Part shown: piece by piece, positions 13,101 through 24,885 of the stretch
Position numbering within the stretch: position 1 is the first letter of the stretch
Layout of the letters: every line of letters starts with the position of its first letter
From: Adineta ricciae
Taxonomy: Eukaryota; Rotifera; Eurotatoria; Adinetida; Adinetidae
Assembly (NCBI GenBank): GCA_905250025.1
Contig: CAJNOJ010000187.1
Location: forward strand, 1-64,000
Length of the DNA: 64,000 bases
Reading direction: 5' to 3'
Program-made: the position numbers and the translations under genes
Notes under the pieces: generated by a model
The model's input: the letters and a program-made list of their open reading frames with translations, nothing else
Told to the model about the DNA's origin: nothing
The model's database searches: none

Positions 13101-16100
13101 TGTGCCATGAATGGTGCTCTTATGGGCTGTGATAATCGCTGCGCCACAGAGGGGCCAAGTACAGGAATATACGGTCCTGCATTAACAGTATTAGTAGTTG
13201 TAGTAGTTCTAGTATTCGATATAGTCGCTGATTGTGCTTGACCTCCAACTTCTAGCTGATGCCTACGAGGTAAAAATGCGTGAATCAATTAACTGGGTCG
13301 AGCGAGTGAAATTGAAAAAGAAGAAAGGCTGTGACAGCGCATCTATACCGACATAGAGAGAGTAGGGAAAAAAAGGACGCCGTCGATTCGTTCGCTCTAC
13401 GTATGCCTTTAACCCTGAAAATGGTCCATTAGCAATTTTTCTCCTTTTGCTTCATTTTATATTTCTTCTCAATCACGAGAACATAGTTGTGCCTATCAGA
13501 GTAAGACGAAATAAATCGATATTGAGGACCCTTCAAGCAATCAGTCGTGTCCATCTTGATGTCGTGTTCGTTGCGCAAGATATACTCTCATTAGAAAACG
13601 AAAAGAAAAATGAATCAATCAATAAGACAATTTCCTCCTATTGAACAAGTGACACGAACTGTTCAATATTTACCTAAATGGTGATAAAGTGGGTGTTTGT
13701 GCATCGGGGAAATATTTGGACATCTCTGCCGCTGAATCAAGGCTAGATATAGAATGAAAAGAACCGGTTGATTGTACACCGTCATAGGTTTTTGTGGGAA
13801 CCGAGTGCACTCCTTGTTGTTGTTGTTGTTGTTGTTGATAACGATGTTCTGCTGTAATGACATTTGACTGTTCCGTTCCATGAACTAGATTATAGAGACA
13901 AAATCGAGATTCTTATCTAGAACTGTTATGCTGTTCGAAAGCAGAAAAATGATTTTTACATAACTTTAATTTAAATAAATATACCATAAAAGTAATTTCG
14001 AAAGTTTTCAATAAAATAGAATACTAGGTGAGAAATAATAACTCTTCTCGTTCACTCTCTCTCTCTCTTTCTCTCCTTCACTATTACGTACAAGATGTTG
14101 CATATCGATTTGGTACATTCTCAGGACCATCGTCATGCCCATGATGATGTTGATGATGATGATGATGATGATGATATTGAAATTCTTCCATACTTGCTTT
14201 GTTGTTGCCGCTTTTCAATTAAATATTCTCGTCGTTTTTACTATTCTTTGATACAGCCTCTAAAATGTGTTCATGAAGAGTGAAAAAAATGAGTGATTGC
14301 TTGGTGTCGCGTCTCGATATAATATGCGGTAAGGATGAGAAGGGGGAGATATATCTCGCATATGAAAATGAATATGCGTAGCTGTCCGTTACACTTTGAT
14401 GATTTTGTTATTCGTTATCGTCGTGTTGTTACTCTTTATTACTATTTATCTCTATTGTTGTCATCGCAAATAGACGATCAACGAACTAATTGTCGTTTAC
14501 ATAAGCGATAGAACGCAAAATGATTCGTAGATTTTTGTTTTCTAGGCATTGAAACGAGCAAAACAATGTGCTAGCATAGCCTTACAAGATGAAAACCTCA
14601 TTGAAACAAGTTTAGAGTTCTATGGGAAAGTTTCTCAATTGTTATTACGATACGTTGGTGTCCGACCAACTGAGTGAGTACAAACCTATAGTATCTTAAT
14701 TGAATCTCATTGTCTATTCAAGTTCTGAAGTCACATTTTCTTCTCAAACACCGTGGATATGGCGTCTCCTACCAGATTACTACATCGACGATATCTGGGA
14801 CTTTCTCATGTCAGCTGCAATGTAAGTCCCATTTTTCAAACTCACCTGAAAACTGACGTGGTGAAATCAAAAGTGTGCATCAATATGTAGAATGAATAAA
14901 CCAACGTCACTCTCAGTCATCTCGAAAGCATGACCGTCCTTGACAGAAGAATATCAGAGAACTATAATAGACATTTTTATTCTTCCGAATCAAACCGTGA
15001 CAGATATCTTAGTAATGACACTATCACAGATTTTAATAGACAATAGTTAAAAGAGCATGACAGATATCTAACTAATGACACAATTACCAACCGTATCAAA
15101 ATTTAGTCAACAATCACCGTCGCAGACCGTGACCAAGAAGACTATCGTTCGAAAAGAAAAATTAGTTCATATCAAGGTCAACAACTTTCTTTTGTCTAGG
15201 ATGGTGCCACAAACATTGTCCAAACGTAATATCGATGACATTTTAACACTAATGATTTTCGTGATTTGTGCACCACGTCATTACATACAGAATCCTCATA
15301 TTATTGCAAAAGCAGTAGAAGTTATCCATTGGTTATGTGCCAGAAGTGAACATACATTTCTCCGACAAGCAACAGAATATATATTCAATCATCGTCTAGC
15401 CCAAGATTCACTTGTCCGAGCATTGACAAAACTCTATGCGGGTAAATCATTCAAATAAATATTTGTTTTCTTCGCTGATCAAATATAGACATTCGGTTTG
15501 ATTGTAGATGTCGAAACAACGGGTGCAGCTACAGAGTTTTACGACAAATTTAATATTCGTTATCATATAAGTATTATATTTAAATATGCATGGCAAAAAC
15601 CGGCCTTTCGTCATTCATTTCTGACGACTGCTAGGTACAACTTCCAATGTCAAAGTTGTTTTTTGTTTCAAGTATCATTCGTTGTTTGTTCTAGAGATGA
15701 AAAAGAATTTATACGCTTTTTAAACATGGCAATTAACGATGTCACATATTTGCTTGATGAAAGTCTTCAATTATTAAAAAAAATTCATGATATCGAAACT
15801 GATATTGACAACAAGGAAGAATGGGAAGCAACGCCTATGGTATGAATTGCGTATATTCGACGTACTTATGAAATCGAGATTTCAAATCAATGTCGAGTTT
15901 TTTTCCTTTAGGAAACACGGATGACTAAAACTCAACAATTGAGTCAGTATGAATCGCAATGTTGTACGTATTTGCCTCTGGGAATGGAGACATTACACAT
16001 GCTGGAATATCTAAGTGCCAATGAACCTGGTCCATTTTGTTCGCCGGTAAATGAGAAAGGAAAAGAGTGTGGAAAACAAGAGATGAGCGTTTGGTTGTGT

Positions 16101-16909
16101 TTAGGAATTAGTCGACCGTTTAGCTGCGGTACTGGATTTTAATTTAAATGAATTATGTGGTCCGAATAGTCGCTATTTAAAAGTGAAAGAACCGAGTAAA
16201 TGTTGCTTTGATCCAAAACGACTATTGGAGAAAATTGTCGAACTTTACTGTAATTTGGTATGATAATTGAATTCGCCAGATGTTTTTTTTTCATTGAATT
16301 TGATTGCCTTTTCATAGACACGTGATGAACGTTTTGCTGAAGCAATTACACGTGATGAAGTATGAGAGATAATCTTTGAATTCGTTCGAATTTTAATCTT
16401 GATTTTCAGCGTTCGTACCGACCGACATTATTTCAAACGGCGATTGAACGTATGCAAAATCGCAATATTACAACATCATCTCGGCTGGAAATACTTTATA
16501 GTTTAAGTCAACAGGCACATGCTATTGCAGAAGAGAAATTAAAAGAAGAAATGGATCTGTCCGATGCACCAGATGAATTTCGAGGTAAAGAGAAGTAAAT
16601 TCGACTTTTGTAAAAGTCTTTCTTGAAATTCTTTGTTCATAGATCCATTAATGTGCACAGTCATGACTGATCCCGTGATTCTACCAAGTGGAGTCACGAT
16701 GGATCGATCAGTAATCACCAAGCATTTACTTAATTCAAGTACAGATCCATTCAATCGTCTTCCATTAACTGTTGATCAACTTCAGCCTGGTAAAAAAGCG
16801 TATCTATGGGAAATTCTCTTTGTTTCAACTGATTATTTTCATTTTAGCGGTTGAACTCAAAGAACAAATCGATAATTGGATACGCACTAAGAAAAATCGA
16901 ACAGTTTAA
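4179..16909 (+). CDS. ube4b: Ubiquitin conjugation factor E4 B (UBE4B/Ufd2), U-box E3/E4 ligase
   Basis: The enzyme extends ubiquitin chains on substrates handed over by p97/VCP and acts in protein quality control. About 25 exons assemble to roughly 1104 residues. The N-terminus [14 protein letters not shown] matches the conserved UBE4B start. The large Ufd2 core follows in exons 4627-7089 and 14546-16359, with diagnostic pieces such as [34 protein letters not shown] and [17 protein letters not shown]. The U-box is in the last three exons (from [19 protein letters not shown] to [15 protein letters not shown]), and the stop is at 16907. Exons right of the long intron: 14546-14673, 14723-14821, 15200-15441, 15508-15634, 15695-15839, 15912-16046, 16105-16257, 16318-16359, 16410-16584, 16643-16789, 16848-16909. 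The intron 7090-14545 (7456 bp) contains a whole gene on the other strand. Exon 5123-5209, as I count it, is one base short of keeping frame; all other junctions fit in phase. Confidence 0.93.
7191..14191 (-). CDS. Unknown Gln/Tyr-rich low-complexity protein, nested in a UBE4B intron
   Basis: I do not recognise this protein. Ten exons join in phase: 14191-14092, 13884-13674, 13262-12901, 12834-12730, 12671-12525, 12457-12418, 12029-11509, 11445-7549, 7486-7343, 7285-7191, giving 1873 residues. It starts with MEEFQY followed by nine His. Poly-Gln tracts recur. Residues of about 640-1110 hold some five diverged repeats built on [22 protein letters not shown] and SVPISQ motifs, each about 75-100 residues. 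A Cys motif appears three times: ECYGEYRNA (about 310), [14 protein letters not shown] (about 436) followed by an Arg/Ala-rich basic run, and [15 protein letters not shown] (about 1385). The C-terminal 200 residues are less repetitive ([19 protein letters not shown], Pro-rich stretch, [11 protein letters not shown]). No signal peptide or membrane segment is evident. The composition resembles prion-like, phase-separating or structural proteins; function is unknown. The 40-base exon 12457-12418 was inferred because it alone restores frame. Confidence 0.8.
14192..14545. promoter_or_regulatory. Likely promoter of the nested Gln/Tyr-rich gene
   Basis: This 354-base piece lies between the nested gene's start codon and the UBE4B splice acceptor at 14545. 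Any proximal promoter of the nested gene must therefore lie here or overlap UBE4B exons. I see no clear TATA box or other named site. No coding region was found in it. Confidence 0.35.
14999..15082 (+). repeat. Short direct repeat, period 60, in a UBE4B intron
   Basis: TGACAGATATCTTAGTAATG at 14999 recurs with small changes as TGACAGATATCTAACTAATG at 15059. Both sit in intron 14822-15199, one of the longer UBE4B introns. A weaker partial copy (TTGACAGAAGAATATC) lies near 14939. This looks like a minor local duplication. Confidence 0.5.
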
Positions 16910-17124
16910 CATGTCGAGAAAAACCTCTTTTCATTTATTTTATTTGTTTGTGTTCTTTTGTCCTGTTCGTTAATGTGTTATACTGAGATTTCTAATGTTC
17001 TTTCATTTTTATTTATTGAAATATTTTGTCATCAACTCAAACGGAAAACGCAACTAAGAAAAAAGAAGTCATATCGCCTAGCAGAACATGTTTATCCTTT
17101 GAAATTTATTCTAGATCTGTTCAA

Positions 17125-17945
17125 ATGGATATGGAAGATGGCATTCCTCGTCGGCAGCCTCTATCACGTGCACAATCCGCTCAACAAATGCATAAATTAG
17201 GAAAACGAGTCTCAGGAAAAGGCAATCAAGTACCACCGACTTATCTTTCCAGCCGATCGTATGATGATCTAAATATCAATCAGAAGAGTAAACCTTTAGT
17301 TGATTTAACAGTTCCAGCATGTAATTCCACGATGAAAATACTTGACCAGATGGAAAACTTGAAATTCGAGCAGTTTGAACCTGTTTTAACAACAACACAT
17401 ATGGAACATATTCATGAACAAGTACGAAAAGCCATTGTTTTGAATTTGAAATATTTCTAATGGATGCTCTAGGCGAACAAAAAGCTAAATTATTCGAATG
17501 AACGCGTTTATAAAGGCCTAATAGATCTCGAACCGAATGTTGAAGAGATCATCGCAGCAGCTGAACAACAAGAAATTCAAAAACGAAAACAAGCAGCGAA
17601 ATTTCTCGTGAGTCAACATTCAATGTACCTAATTTCACAGTTATTAACTCGATGAGTTTGTGTGTGTGTTAATAAAGAACGTAAAATATGATCTTGAACG
17701 TGTTCGATTGATATCAACTGAATGAAAACGACATTTTGATTATTTGTCTTTAGGAAGAATATCAAGCGTTACAAAAGAAACGCGTTAAACCTGATATCAT
17801 GGAATTATTTGATGAATCGAGTATGATCAAACAAAGTACGCGTATTAATTTAAAATCAATGAAACCTACGAAAATGAAAGCCAAGCAAGCGACGATATTT
17901 TCAATTAACAGTTTGAATCAAGCACAAACATTATGGAAAATTTAA
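17125..17945 (+). CDS. Unknown charged, partly coiled-coil protein
   Basis: I do not recognise this gene. Three exons join in phase: 17125-17421, 17473-17607 and 17754-17945, coding 207 residues. The first 60 residues are Gln/Ser-rich and basic (RRQPLSRAQSAQQMHKLGKR). The middle is predicted helical and charged (NVEEIIAAAEQQEIQKRKQA, then FLEEYQALQKKR), which suggests a short coiled coil. The C-terminus is Lys/Met-rich. There is no signal peptide, membrane segment or catalytic motif. I chose ATG 17125 because the open frame further upstream starts only with TTG. It lies 215 bp after the UBE4B stop and 138 bp before RABL3 on the same strand. Clean intron phases make it a real gene. Confidence 0.7.
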
Positions 17946-18083
17946 TTGATTTTTTTTTCTTTCTCTTCTCTTCGTTTGTGTGTATAACTTCAATTCTGTT
18001 TGTTTTTTTTTTAAATTAGTGTCTTTGAGAATGAATGAATGCTCTTTTCTCATATAAATATAATGCTTCAGATAGAATCTTTC

Positions 18084-19308
18084 ATGGGGACGAATGATGA
18101 TATACCAACATTAGTTGTAAGTGTTCATTGTCTGTTTGATCTTGCGTTTGTATATGTTCGTATAGGTTCTCGTCTTGGGTGATTCGAGTGAGATACAAAT
18201 TTGTTCATTGTCCTTGATTTCGACTCATTTGGTAACTTATAGGTGTCGGCAAGACATCATTTGTGCATATGGTTTGTCATGATCAACCACTATCATCACC
18301 ACCGCCTGTCACTGTGGGTTGTCATATTGAAATCAAGGTTCGATAATTGATTAAATAGTCGATGTTTACCTTGGAACTGCTTTTAATTGAACTTGACACG
18401 AGAGGAGTTATTGACGTTCATCAATTTCGTTTCAGAGACGAACTAATCCAAGGCAAAAGAATATATGTCGGTTTTCTTTTTAGTTATATGAACGACGTGA
18501 TCGACATCAGAATCCGAACCTGTATTTTATTGAGTTTCATGATGTTGGAGGAAGCGTTCAACATAAAAACAGTCGATCATCGATGTTTTACGACGAATTC
18601 AATGGTAAAACGTCAAACACTTTTCATTTGCTAGTTTTATTTGATTTTATTTAGGAATTATTCTTGTGTCGGATTTAACTAGTCGACAATCGTATGATAA
18701 TCTCAAAGAATGGTTATATGAAGTCATTCGCTATCGATCTCAACAGAAGCTGTATGTTCAAACAGTTTTCAAAACTTCTTTTCATTTATTATTTGTAGTC
18801 CAAAGGATTTCACACCTGAAGTTTTACAAAACTTTGATGTACCAATTCTACTGATACATACGAAGTTCGATGAATCGAATGGAACATCTTTGTTAAACAA
18901 TAGTAAATCAACCAGCTCGGATTTATCCTCAACAAGTAGTTTATTACCGAATTATAATCGCAAATCTTCATTAGCAAATTTATTCAATTGTGATGAAATT
19001 TTCGTTGTAGGTAAATGTTGAAATGCTCGAAGAAATACTGCAGATTTTCATTTAGAATTGTTATTCTAACAAACGTTTCTCTGTGGATACACATAACGTT
19101 GCGAAATTGAATTCATTCTTCGAAAAAGTATGTTGAACGATAATGCATTTTCGAGATAATCATGTTCTCGATTTAGATGATTAAGAAAGTGTCAATAGAA
19201 CATATTGAACCAGTAAGATTTTCAATATAGTTTTATCAATTGACTTTTGTATGATTTTAGATACAAAAATACGATTGGTTTGCTTCGGAAAATCATTATA
19301 TTCATTGA
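18084..19308 (+). CDS. rabl3: RABL3-like small GTPase
   Basis: RABL3 is an atypical Rab-like GTPase; in vertebrates it has been linked to control of Ras prenylation and to lymphoid development. Exons in phase: 18084-18116, 18166-18187, 18243-18337, 18484-18604, 18655-18751, 18799-19006, 19056-19127, 19177-19212, 19261-19308, about 243 residues. The P-loop reads GDSSVGKTSF, split across an intron. The switch II region reads FHDVGGSVQHKNSR, matching the RABL3-typical WDVGGSVG in place of the usual Rab WDTAGQE. It is followed by FNGIILVSDLTSRQSYDNL, and the base-recognition segment reads LLIHTKFD. A Ser-rich insertion (about 30 residues from SNGTSLLNN) sits after it. As in other RABL3 proteins there is no C-terminal prenylation Cys; the protein ends WFASENHYIH. 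Confidence 0.88.
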
Positions 19309-19652
19309 TTGTTTGTTTTGTCATGCAACATAGAACAAATGTGTTGATAATATTTCAATGGAACGAATGAATATCCATTGAGTTTGTTAGAATTTTGTTT
19401 TACTAATAAAAAACACAGTGCTTTCACACATATTTTGCTTTCATTTATATAACTAAACAGACGCGATAATGAATTTGCTCGAAAGACGAAGGAAATCGAA
19501 AGTTTATGTTATCTAAGGAAGGCCCTCGTGAATGAGTTTAGCTTTTCTTGAATGTATTTTTTTCTTGTTTGTAAACATATGTTAAAAAGAAATAAAAAAT
19601 CACATAATTCAATCAGTTTCTTTTGTGTCTGTCTTTATCTTCGTCGATTTTC
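19309..19652. other. Convergent intergenic stretch between RABL3 and NMT
   Basis: This 344-base piece lies between two convergent genes and should hold both 3' untranslated regions. Plus-strand AATAAA-like signals occur near 19404 (actaataaaaaa) and 19590 (gaaataaaaaat). No coding region was seen. Confidence 0.5.
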
Positions 19653-21647
19653 CTATTGAAGTAGCAATGCAACCTAAAAATATCGAATAAGTTGATTGAC
19701 ATAATAATTCTCTTTGTCAAACCTTTTCCGGGTTCATCTGTGGGCATTGCCAATTGTAAATATAATATTGAAGATTACCGTCACCAACACCAAATTTCAA
19801 TTTTTCTAAGAATTCTTTATTATCCATTAAATCAAGTGCATTGAACACGTCAAAGCCATCCTAAATCGAAACAAATAGCTCAAAGAATCGTCTGATTCTC
19901 TTCTACTTTATGTGCTTGTACAAGACAGTCATTAACTAGATCACAAAGCGGCGTTCGACTTGCTGCATGGTAGTACATATAACATGCATTTAGTGTTTTA
20001 TACTGCGGATGATTCATGATTGTTGACGAGAGATGATAATAAGAAATGAAATCGGTCAATTCGCCATCTTCTTGCTGAAAATAGTCGGAAAGAGAGAAAC
20101 AAAGTTTGTTTGTTTTTTCAAGAGAAGATATGTTTCATTTGACATACTTCAACAACGAATGAACTGACGATGTTGGGACGATTTTGGCAGAGATATTCGA
20201 ATTCTTCTTGGGTGAACACAGGTGACAAATCGAATTTTTTTAAATACTAAACAGAAAGTTATATCCAACGAGCGATTGAATATATTCTGGAGATTTACTT
20301 GAGCAAGTAAGGCAAATGCTCGTGGAATATCCGAATGACGCATTTCTCGAAAACCTTTAATTTGTGTTGCCTATTCAACAAAACGTAAAATCAGTATTTC
20401 TCTAAGAAAATTATCATTGATTACCTCAGGTAAGCGATGTAATTTCTGCATTCTTTGCACTGTCATATTTCTACTCAGATGCGAGAATTGAACAGCCAAT
20501 AATTTCTTGACATTCAATGAACGATGCCAATATCTATAAAATCGAAAAATAGATCAACGCGAATTAACCAAAAATGCCATTGAATACATACCTACATTTG
20601 CTGACAATACCTGGTAGAACGACACCAGCTGTATAGACAGCCTGAAAGATGCCTTCCAAATTAACACGACGAGTGATTTCTTTGATTAGTACTGGTGCCA
20701 TACGTTTTAAACGTAATTTTTTATGAACACAAAGAAAGTTGATTTCGACCATCGAAACTTCCCTTTAAAAGATGATGGAGAGTTATTTTATGAGAATTGA
20801 CTCGTTTGAATGTATCTTACTTGTCGTAAACTTTCATTCTGATAGGTACTGCGCTGATAAATCCAACCATTTTACGACTTTTGGTAACTCGTACAGCTGC
20901 ATGCCACTTTCGAAGCCATCCTGGTGCACATAGAGCCCTGAAATAAATGATTCTTGGACTTGGTTATTTTTCCTTGTGTCAAGAGTTTTACCAACGTAAG
21001 AATCCCATTGAATAATCGAAACGAAACATATTGTCATCATCTTCCACGTAATTCTCATTTAAAAGGACATACAATTCTTTTAACTAAAAACAAAATTCAG
21101 TTTGTAATCGATGCTTGTCTGATGATGTTTTCACTCACTTGTTCATCATCCATAACATCAATATCGTCCCATGAAAATCCGTCAGGCAGTTTATACGGAT
21201 CTTGTTTCAATTCTTCAATTGGTTTGTTTTCTTCAACGGGTCCGTTATTTTCCGATGTGATCTTTGTACCAATGGTCGGTACGGGTTGTGTATGCCAAAA
21301 TTTCCATTCTTGTCTCGACACCGCTTCTTCATCCGATTTCGGTGCACTTCGATTCGTGATGGCTGCTGATGCTTGTTCAACTAAAGTAATTTTCTTTAAC
21401 ATTTCTTGTACCGATCCGGTTTGAGAAGTCTATCGAAGAGAAAGAAAATCAATACGAGAATTTGTTTATTTTCTTATCCTACGGTAGTATGTTCGGCTGT
21501 TCTTGAACTATTGCCATCGACGACATCGGTCGCTGCAGCGGCACCTTTACTCTTAGATTTTTTAGTTGTTGATTTAGTTGTTGTCGAACTAGTCGTAGTT
21601 TCTGTCTCATTGACATCAGTTGATGCACTTTGATCTTGATCAGCCAT
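19653..21647 (-). CDS. nmt: Glycylpeptide N-tetradecanoyltransferase (N-myristoyltransferase)
   Basis: The enzyme moves myristate from myristoyl-CoA to the N-terminal glycine of target proteins in the cytosol. About ten exons on the minus strand give the full family length (about 470 residues). The first exon (21647-21483) is a Ser/Thr/Lys-rich N-terminal tail, as in animal NMTs. Family signatures then follow in order: [97 protein letters not shown], then [14 protein letters not shown] and [18 protein letters not shown]. The protein ends EKVALLLQ, very like the human EKVGLVLQ, so the catalytic C-terminal carboxylate is preserved. The start ATG at 21647 is preceded by an AG-rich leader. The RABL3 gene converges on its 3' end. 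Confidence 0.95.
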
Positions 21648-24134
21648 AGTTTTATTGATCTAAAAGAAAATGGGAATGATAGTACATGAATGAATAAGCG
21701 AAATAGGAATAGAAGACTTTTGGTGACGAATACGAACACGGGTTTGATGACTAATCTAAAAAGACAAAAATCGTTGAATTATAGAAAAAGAATGACGAGG
21801 TAGTAGGGATTTATTTTCCAGACAACATGATTTTGTGTCTAGAGGACGCTGCGTGTCGTTTCTGAAGAGGATCATCAAGATCAAAATCTGAATGGTTAAC
21901 AAATGACAAATGAAAGAAAGAGCATCTCATACGCACAAGAGGCAAAAAGACTTTTCGTTTTAGACCAGGTTAGATCGAATATTCGATGTAGTTTACGAAG
22001 GTGAGCATTTATTACTGTTACTGCAAGGCAACTGAGGAAGAATACAGTCAAAATATTGCTGTCAGCCGTTGGACTGCGAAAAAATTTGATCGAATTCAGA
22101 GTAATATCCGATGTTATCTCGTTTCGTAGAATACTGATGATGAACCTCATATTCTTCTCTAGTGTACTTTATTGTTATAACGTAATCGAATACAGTAATG
22201 TATATCGATCAAATGTACGACAAACATAGGTCAGCCGAGAAAGAGAAAGAAGATATTTGCTTAATAGACACACATGAATGAACATAATGAAAATAAGATT
22301 TTACCGTTGTAATCAACCAATCCTTGAACGAGATAAAGTTATAATAGGAAATTGAATTTTATCCAAGAATATAAATATTCTGTAGACACTACCATATATT
22401 AATATGCAGCAGATGAAAACACACATTAGAAGATCAGAAATAGCAACTTTACGTTCATTTACTTGAGAAATATGAATACAACACTACCAATACTCCAGAT
22501 ACTAATAGCATCGGCATTGGTTTGGTATTTCTATTGATATACGTCGAAGAAAAGAATATGATTGGATTTTGGAGTGCCGCATAAAATGTGAGTTTTTCGA
22601 GAAACTAGTAAAAGATTCAGCAGGTGAACATCTGACACGATACTCTATTTCAAGATACTTTCTTTTCCCTATTTGAACAGATATTAGTATTGACACTAGC
22701 AAAAACAAGAGGAGATTCATCGTAGTTGATCATCTTACAAAATTAGCCATATAAAATTAGGCTTGAAGACTTGAGCAGTCCATTCTCACTCAGAATCATT
22801 TAACTTTCTCTAATAACACTTTTCACATGTAGTTTTTACCTAATAATGGTAGTGCATCTCGTATGATATGTAGTTTTAGTTAACTGCGAAGATTTAAGTT
22901 GCCCCGCTCAAATTGTTCACTCCGCCAATAGATCTTCACGTGATAGAAAATGACAATTCAAGCGTTGGAATCCGCCGGATCCGTTTCAGACAATTCTAAT
23001 AACAATACCAACATCAACAGCTCAGTACCGTATTATTTGGTACTGTTTTATTCTCAAATCAGAAATGGTCCGACTAAACGATCTTCATGATAATTAGAAA
23101 CGGATAACTCCTTGTAAACAACGAAGAATCGATTTTATTGATATAGCCGAAGCTTTTCCTTACGCATACGTTAGCATTAATCAATGATATTTCAACACTT
23201 GATGAACTTCAAAATCGAACCAACTAAGAATTTATTTCTAGAAGAGAACAATCTTCTATGAGAAAAGAATCGATATTCTCACATGACTTTGCAGAATTAG
23301 TCATAAACGTGCCGTGAAGATATTTAGTTTTTATTTGTTGAATAAATGTTTCATTGGATTTACTGCTAATGAATATTTACATGCAAGCAATTCATCGTTT
23401 TCGATCCTTGCTTTACGTCGATACACACTAATATCAGTATTAGTTCTGCATTTCATTAAGGATGTGAACGAATAAGGAGTTTCATTATGACAATGTTGTA
23501 GGCGTGATCGATTTCGTTGTAAAAACAAGGTCTACGTTTGGTTGGCCGCAGTATAGGGTTTGGAAAACGGACCGAACGAAGTGGGATCTTTACCAGTTAA
23601 TAACATTTGAAAATTGTACTTGTTCTCAAAGTTTTTCTTCTAAAAAAAATGCTTGTATCTGTGTTTTTTCTTTGAAATATTCCTAATCATTAAAAGTACA
23701 GCCTTACAAAACATTTTTTCTATAATATAGAAGAGAGATTTCAAACACTTTAATTTTGCATGTGTTCGGACGATTGTCTATTGTTTATAATAGTGTTTTC
23801 GTTTTCATTCTAATTAGCATACTACTGTAAAAATCGTCCGGTCTCAACTCTGCTTCATGAACTGACGGTGAATGTCATTCATAAGCATATTTGATCTAAT
23901 ATAATCAAGAAATCAGATGAAATTCTTATGGAAAAGAACTCACAGAAGATTATCCTCGTAAAATATGTACATATGTTTGCTTATTCATAAGCATTTTCAT
24001 AGATAATCGACGAATGATGTGCACTCTCGTTGATTCCATTTACAACTGCATTCACTTTATTCAATACACGATTCTTGTGAGAATTTTTATTAGTAATCAA
24101 AAAAAGAGAAATATTTGAAATCATTTCATTATTC
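21648..24134. other. Gene-poor stretch upstream of NMT
   Basis: About 2.5 kb in which I can support no gene. Short minus-strand open frames (21896-22150, 22502-22720, 23331-23528) show no motif and no in-phase partner exons. The first 200 bases next to NMT are likely its leader and promoter. The rest could be degraded sequence; I could not place it. Confidence 0.4.
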
Positions 24135-24839
24135 TCAATAGACTGGTTGACGGTTACAATTTCTTACACTTTGTTCATCATCTGACGGTTCGATATCCAC
24201 AGCATATCGATCTCGACACAAACTCGTTATATTCTTCACACCATTCAAACGGAGTTTTAACAAATACGCATGATTTGTTGCATGATGCGGATCATAATTC
24301 AAATAACCTGGCAAAAACATTTCACATCGCCAACCACATCTCTCATAGAGTTCCAAAGCAGCTGTATTCATTGTATTAACATGCAATGTTATATACTGCA
24401 CACCATTTTCTCGTTCATTTAATGATCGTTGAACAATATGTTGTAATAACCGAGTTGCTAAACCTTGCCTTCGATGTTCTTTTCTTGTTGCCATATAACA
24501 AATATATATACTATCGAATGAATCATTTTTCCGTGTTAAGATCGTCATTGCGCTAACATTTGAAGTGACGGATGTAGCGTTTTTAGGAACAAAAGCATAA
24601 GACAGACCGTGATTCTGGAAACATTGGATAATTGGAAGCCAAAATCTTGCTTTCGGCATTTCAAATAGATCTCTCAAAGTTTCATCAAAGAAAAGCCAAC
24701 GTGAATGATAATCATAACTTCGTTTGGAATTCATCAACAAATCAATTTCAAACAATCGATAAAAGTCTTTATAATCATTTCCAATGCGAACGAATTTCAA
24801 ATTCGATGCTCGATCGTAAAGATACGGTTTTGACGACAT
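24135..24839 (-). CDS. GNAT N-acetyltransferase, NAA60-like
   Basis: The protein is a GCN5-related acetyltransferase that would use acetyl-CoA to modify an amino group. Motif A is clear: ICYMATRKEHRRQGLATRLL, with R-R-Q-G-L-A as the pyrophosphate-binding loop. Motif B follows (ITLHVNTMNTAALELYERCG). The C-terminal FLPGYLNYDPHHATNHAYLL resembles the region after motif B in NAA60/NatF, the Golgi-linked N-terminal acetyltransferase, so NAA60-like is my best guess rather than a firm assignment. About 234 residues from ATG 24839; an in-frame ATG at 24848 lies nine bases further upstream. The bases directly before 24840 read GTGATTAG, a good splice acceptor, and an in-phase upstream exon exists (24886-25107), so the true protein may begin there. 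The C-terminal 25 residues are acidic, then basic, and not conserved. Confidence 0.8.
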   Translation of the reverse strand: MSSKPYLYDRASNLKFVRIGNDYKDFYRLFEIDLLMNSKRSYDYHSRWLFFDETLRDLFEMPKARFWLPIIQCFQNHGLSYAFVPKNATSVTSNVSAMTILTRKNDSFDSIYICYMATRKEHRRQGLATRLLQHIVQRSLNERENGVQYITLHVNTMNTAALELYERCGWRCEMFLPGYLNYDPHHATNHAYLLKLRLNGVKNITSLCRDRYAVDIEPSDDEQSVRNCNRQPVY

Positions 24840-24885
24840 TCTAATCACATAGAATTAGAATAGAAAACACAAACCAAGAGGAGAT

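Noticed and set aside
21648-24134. Possible decayed mobile element upstream of NMT
   Set aside because: I found no terminal repeats, target-site duplications, transposase or reverse-transcriptase motifs.
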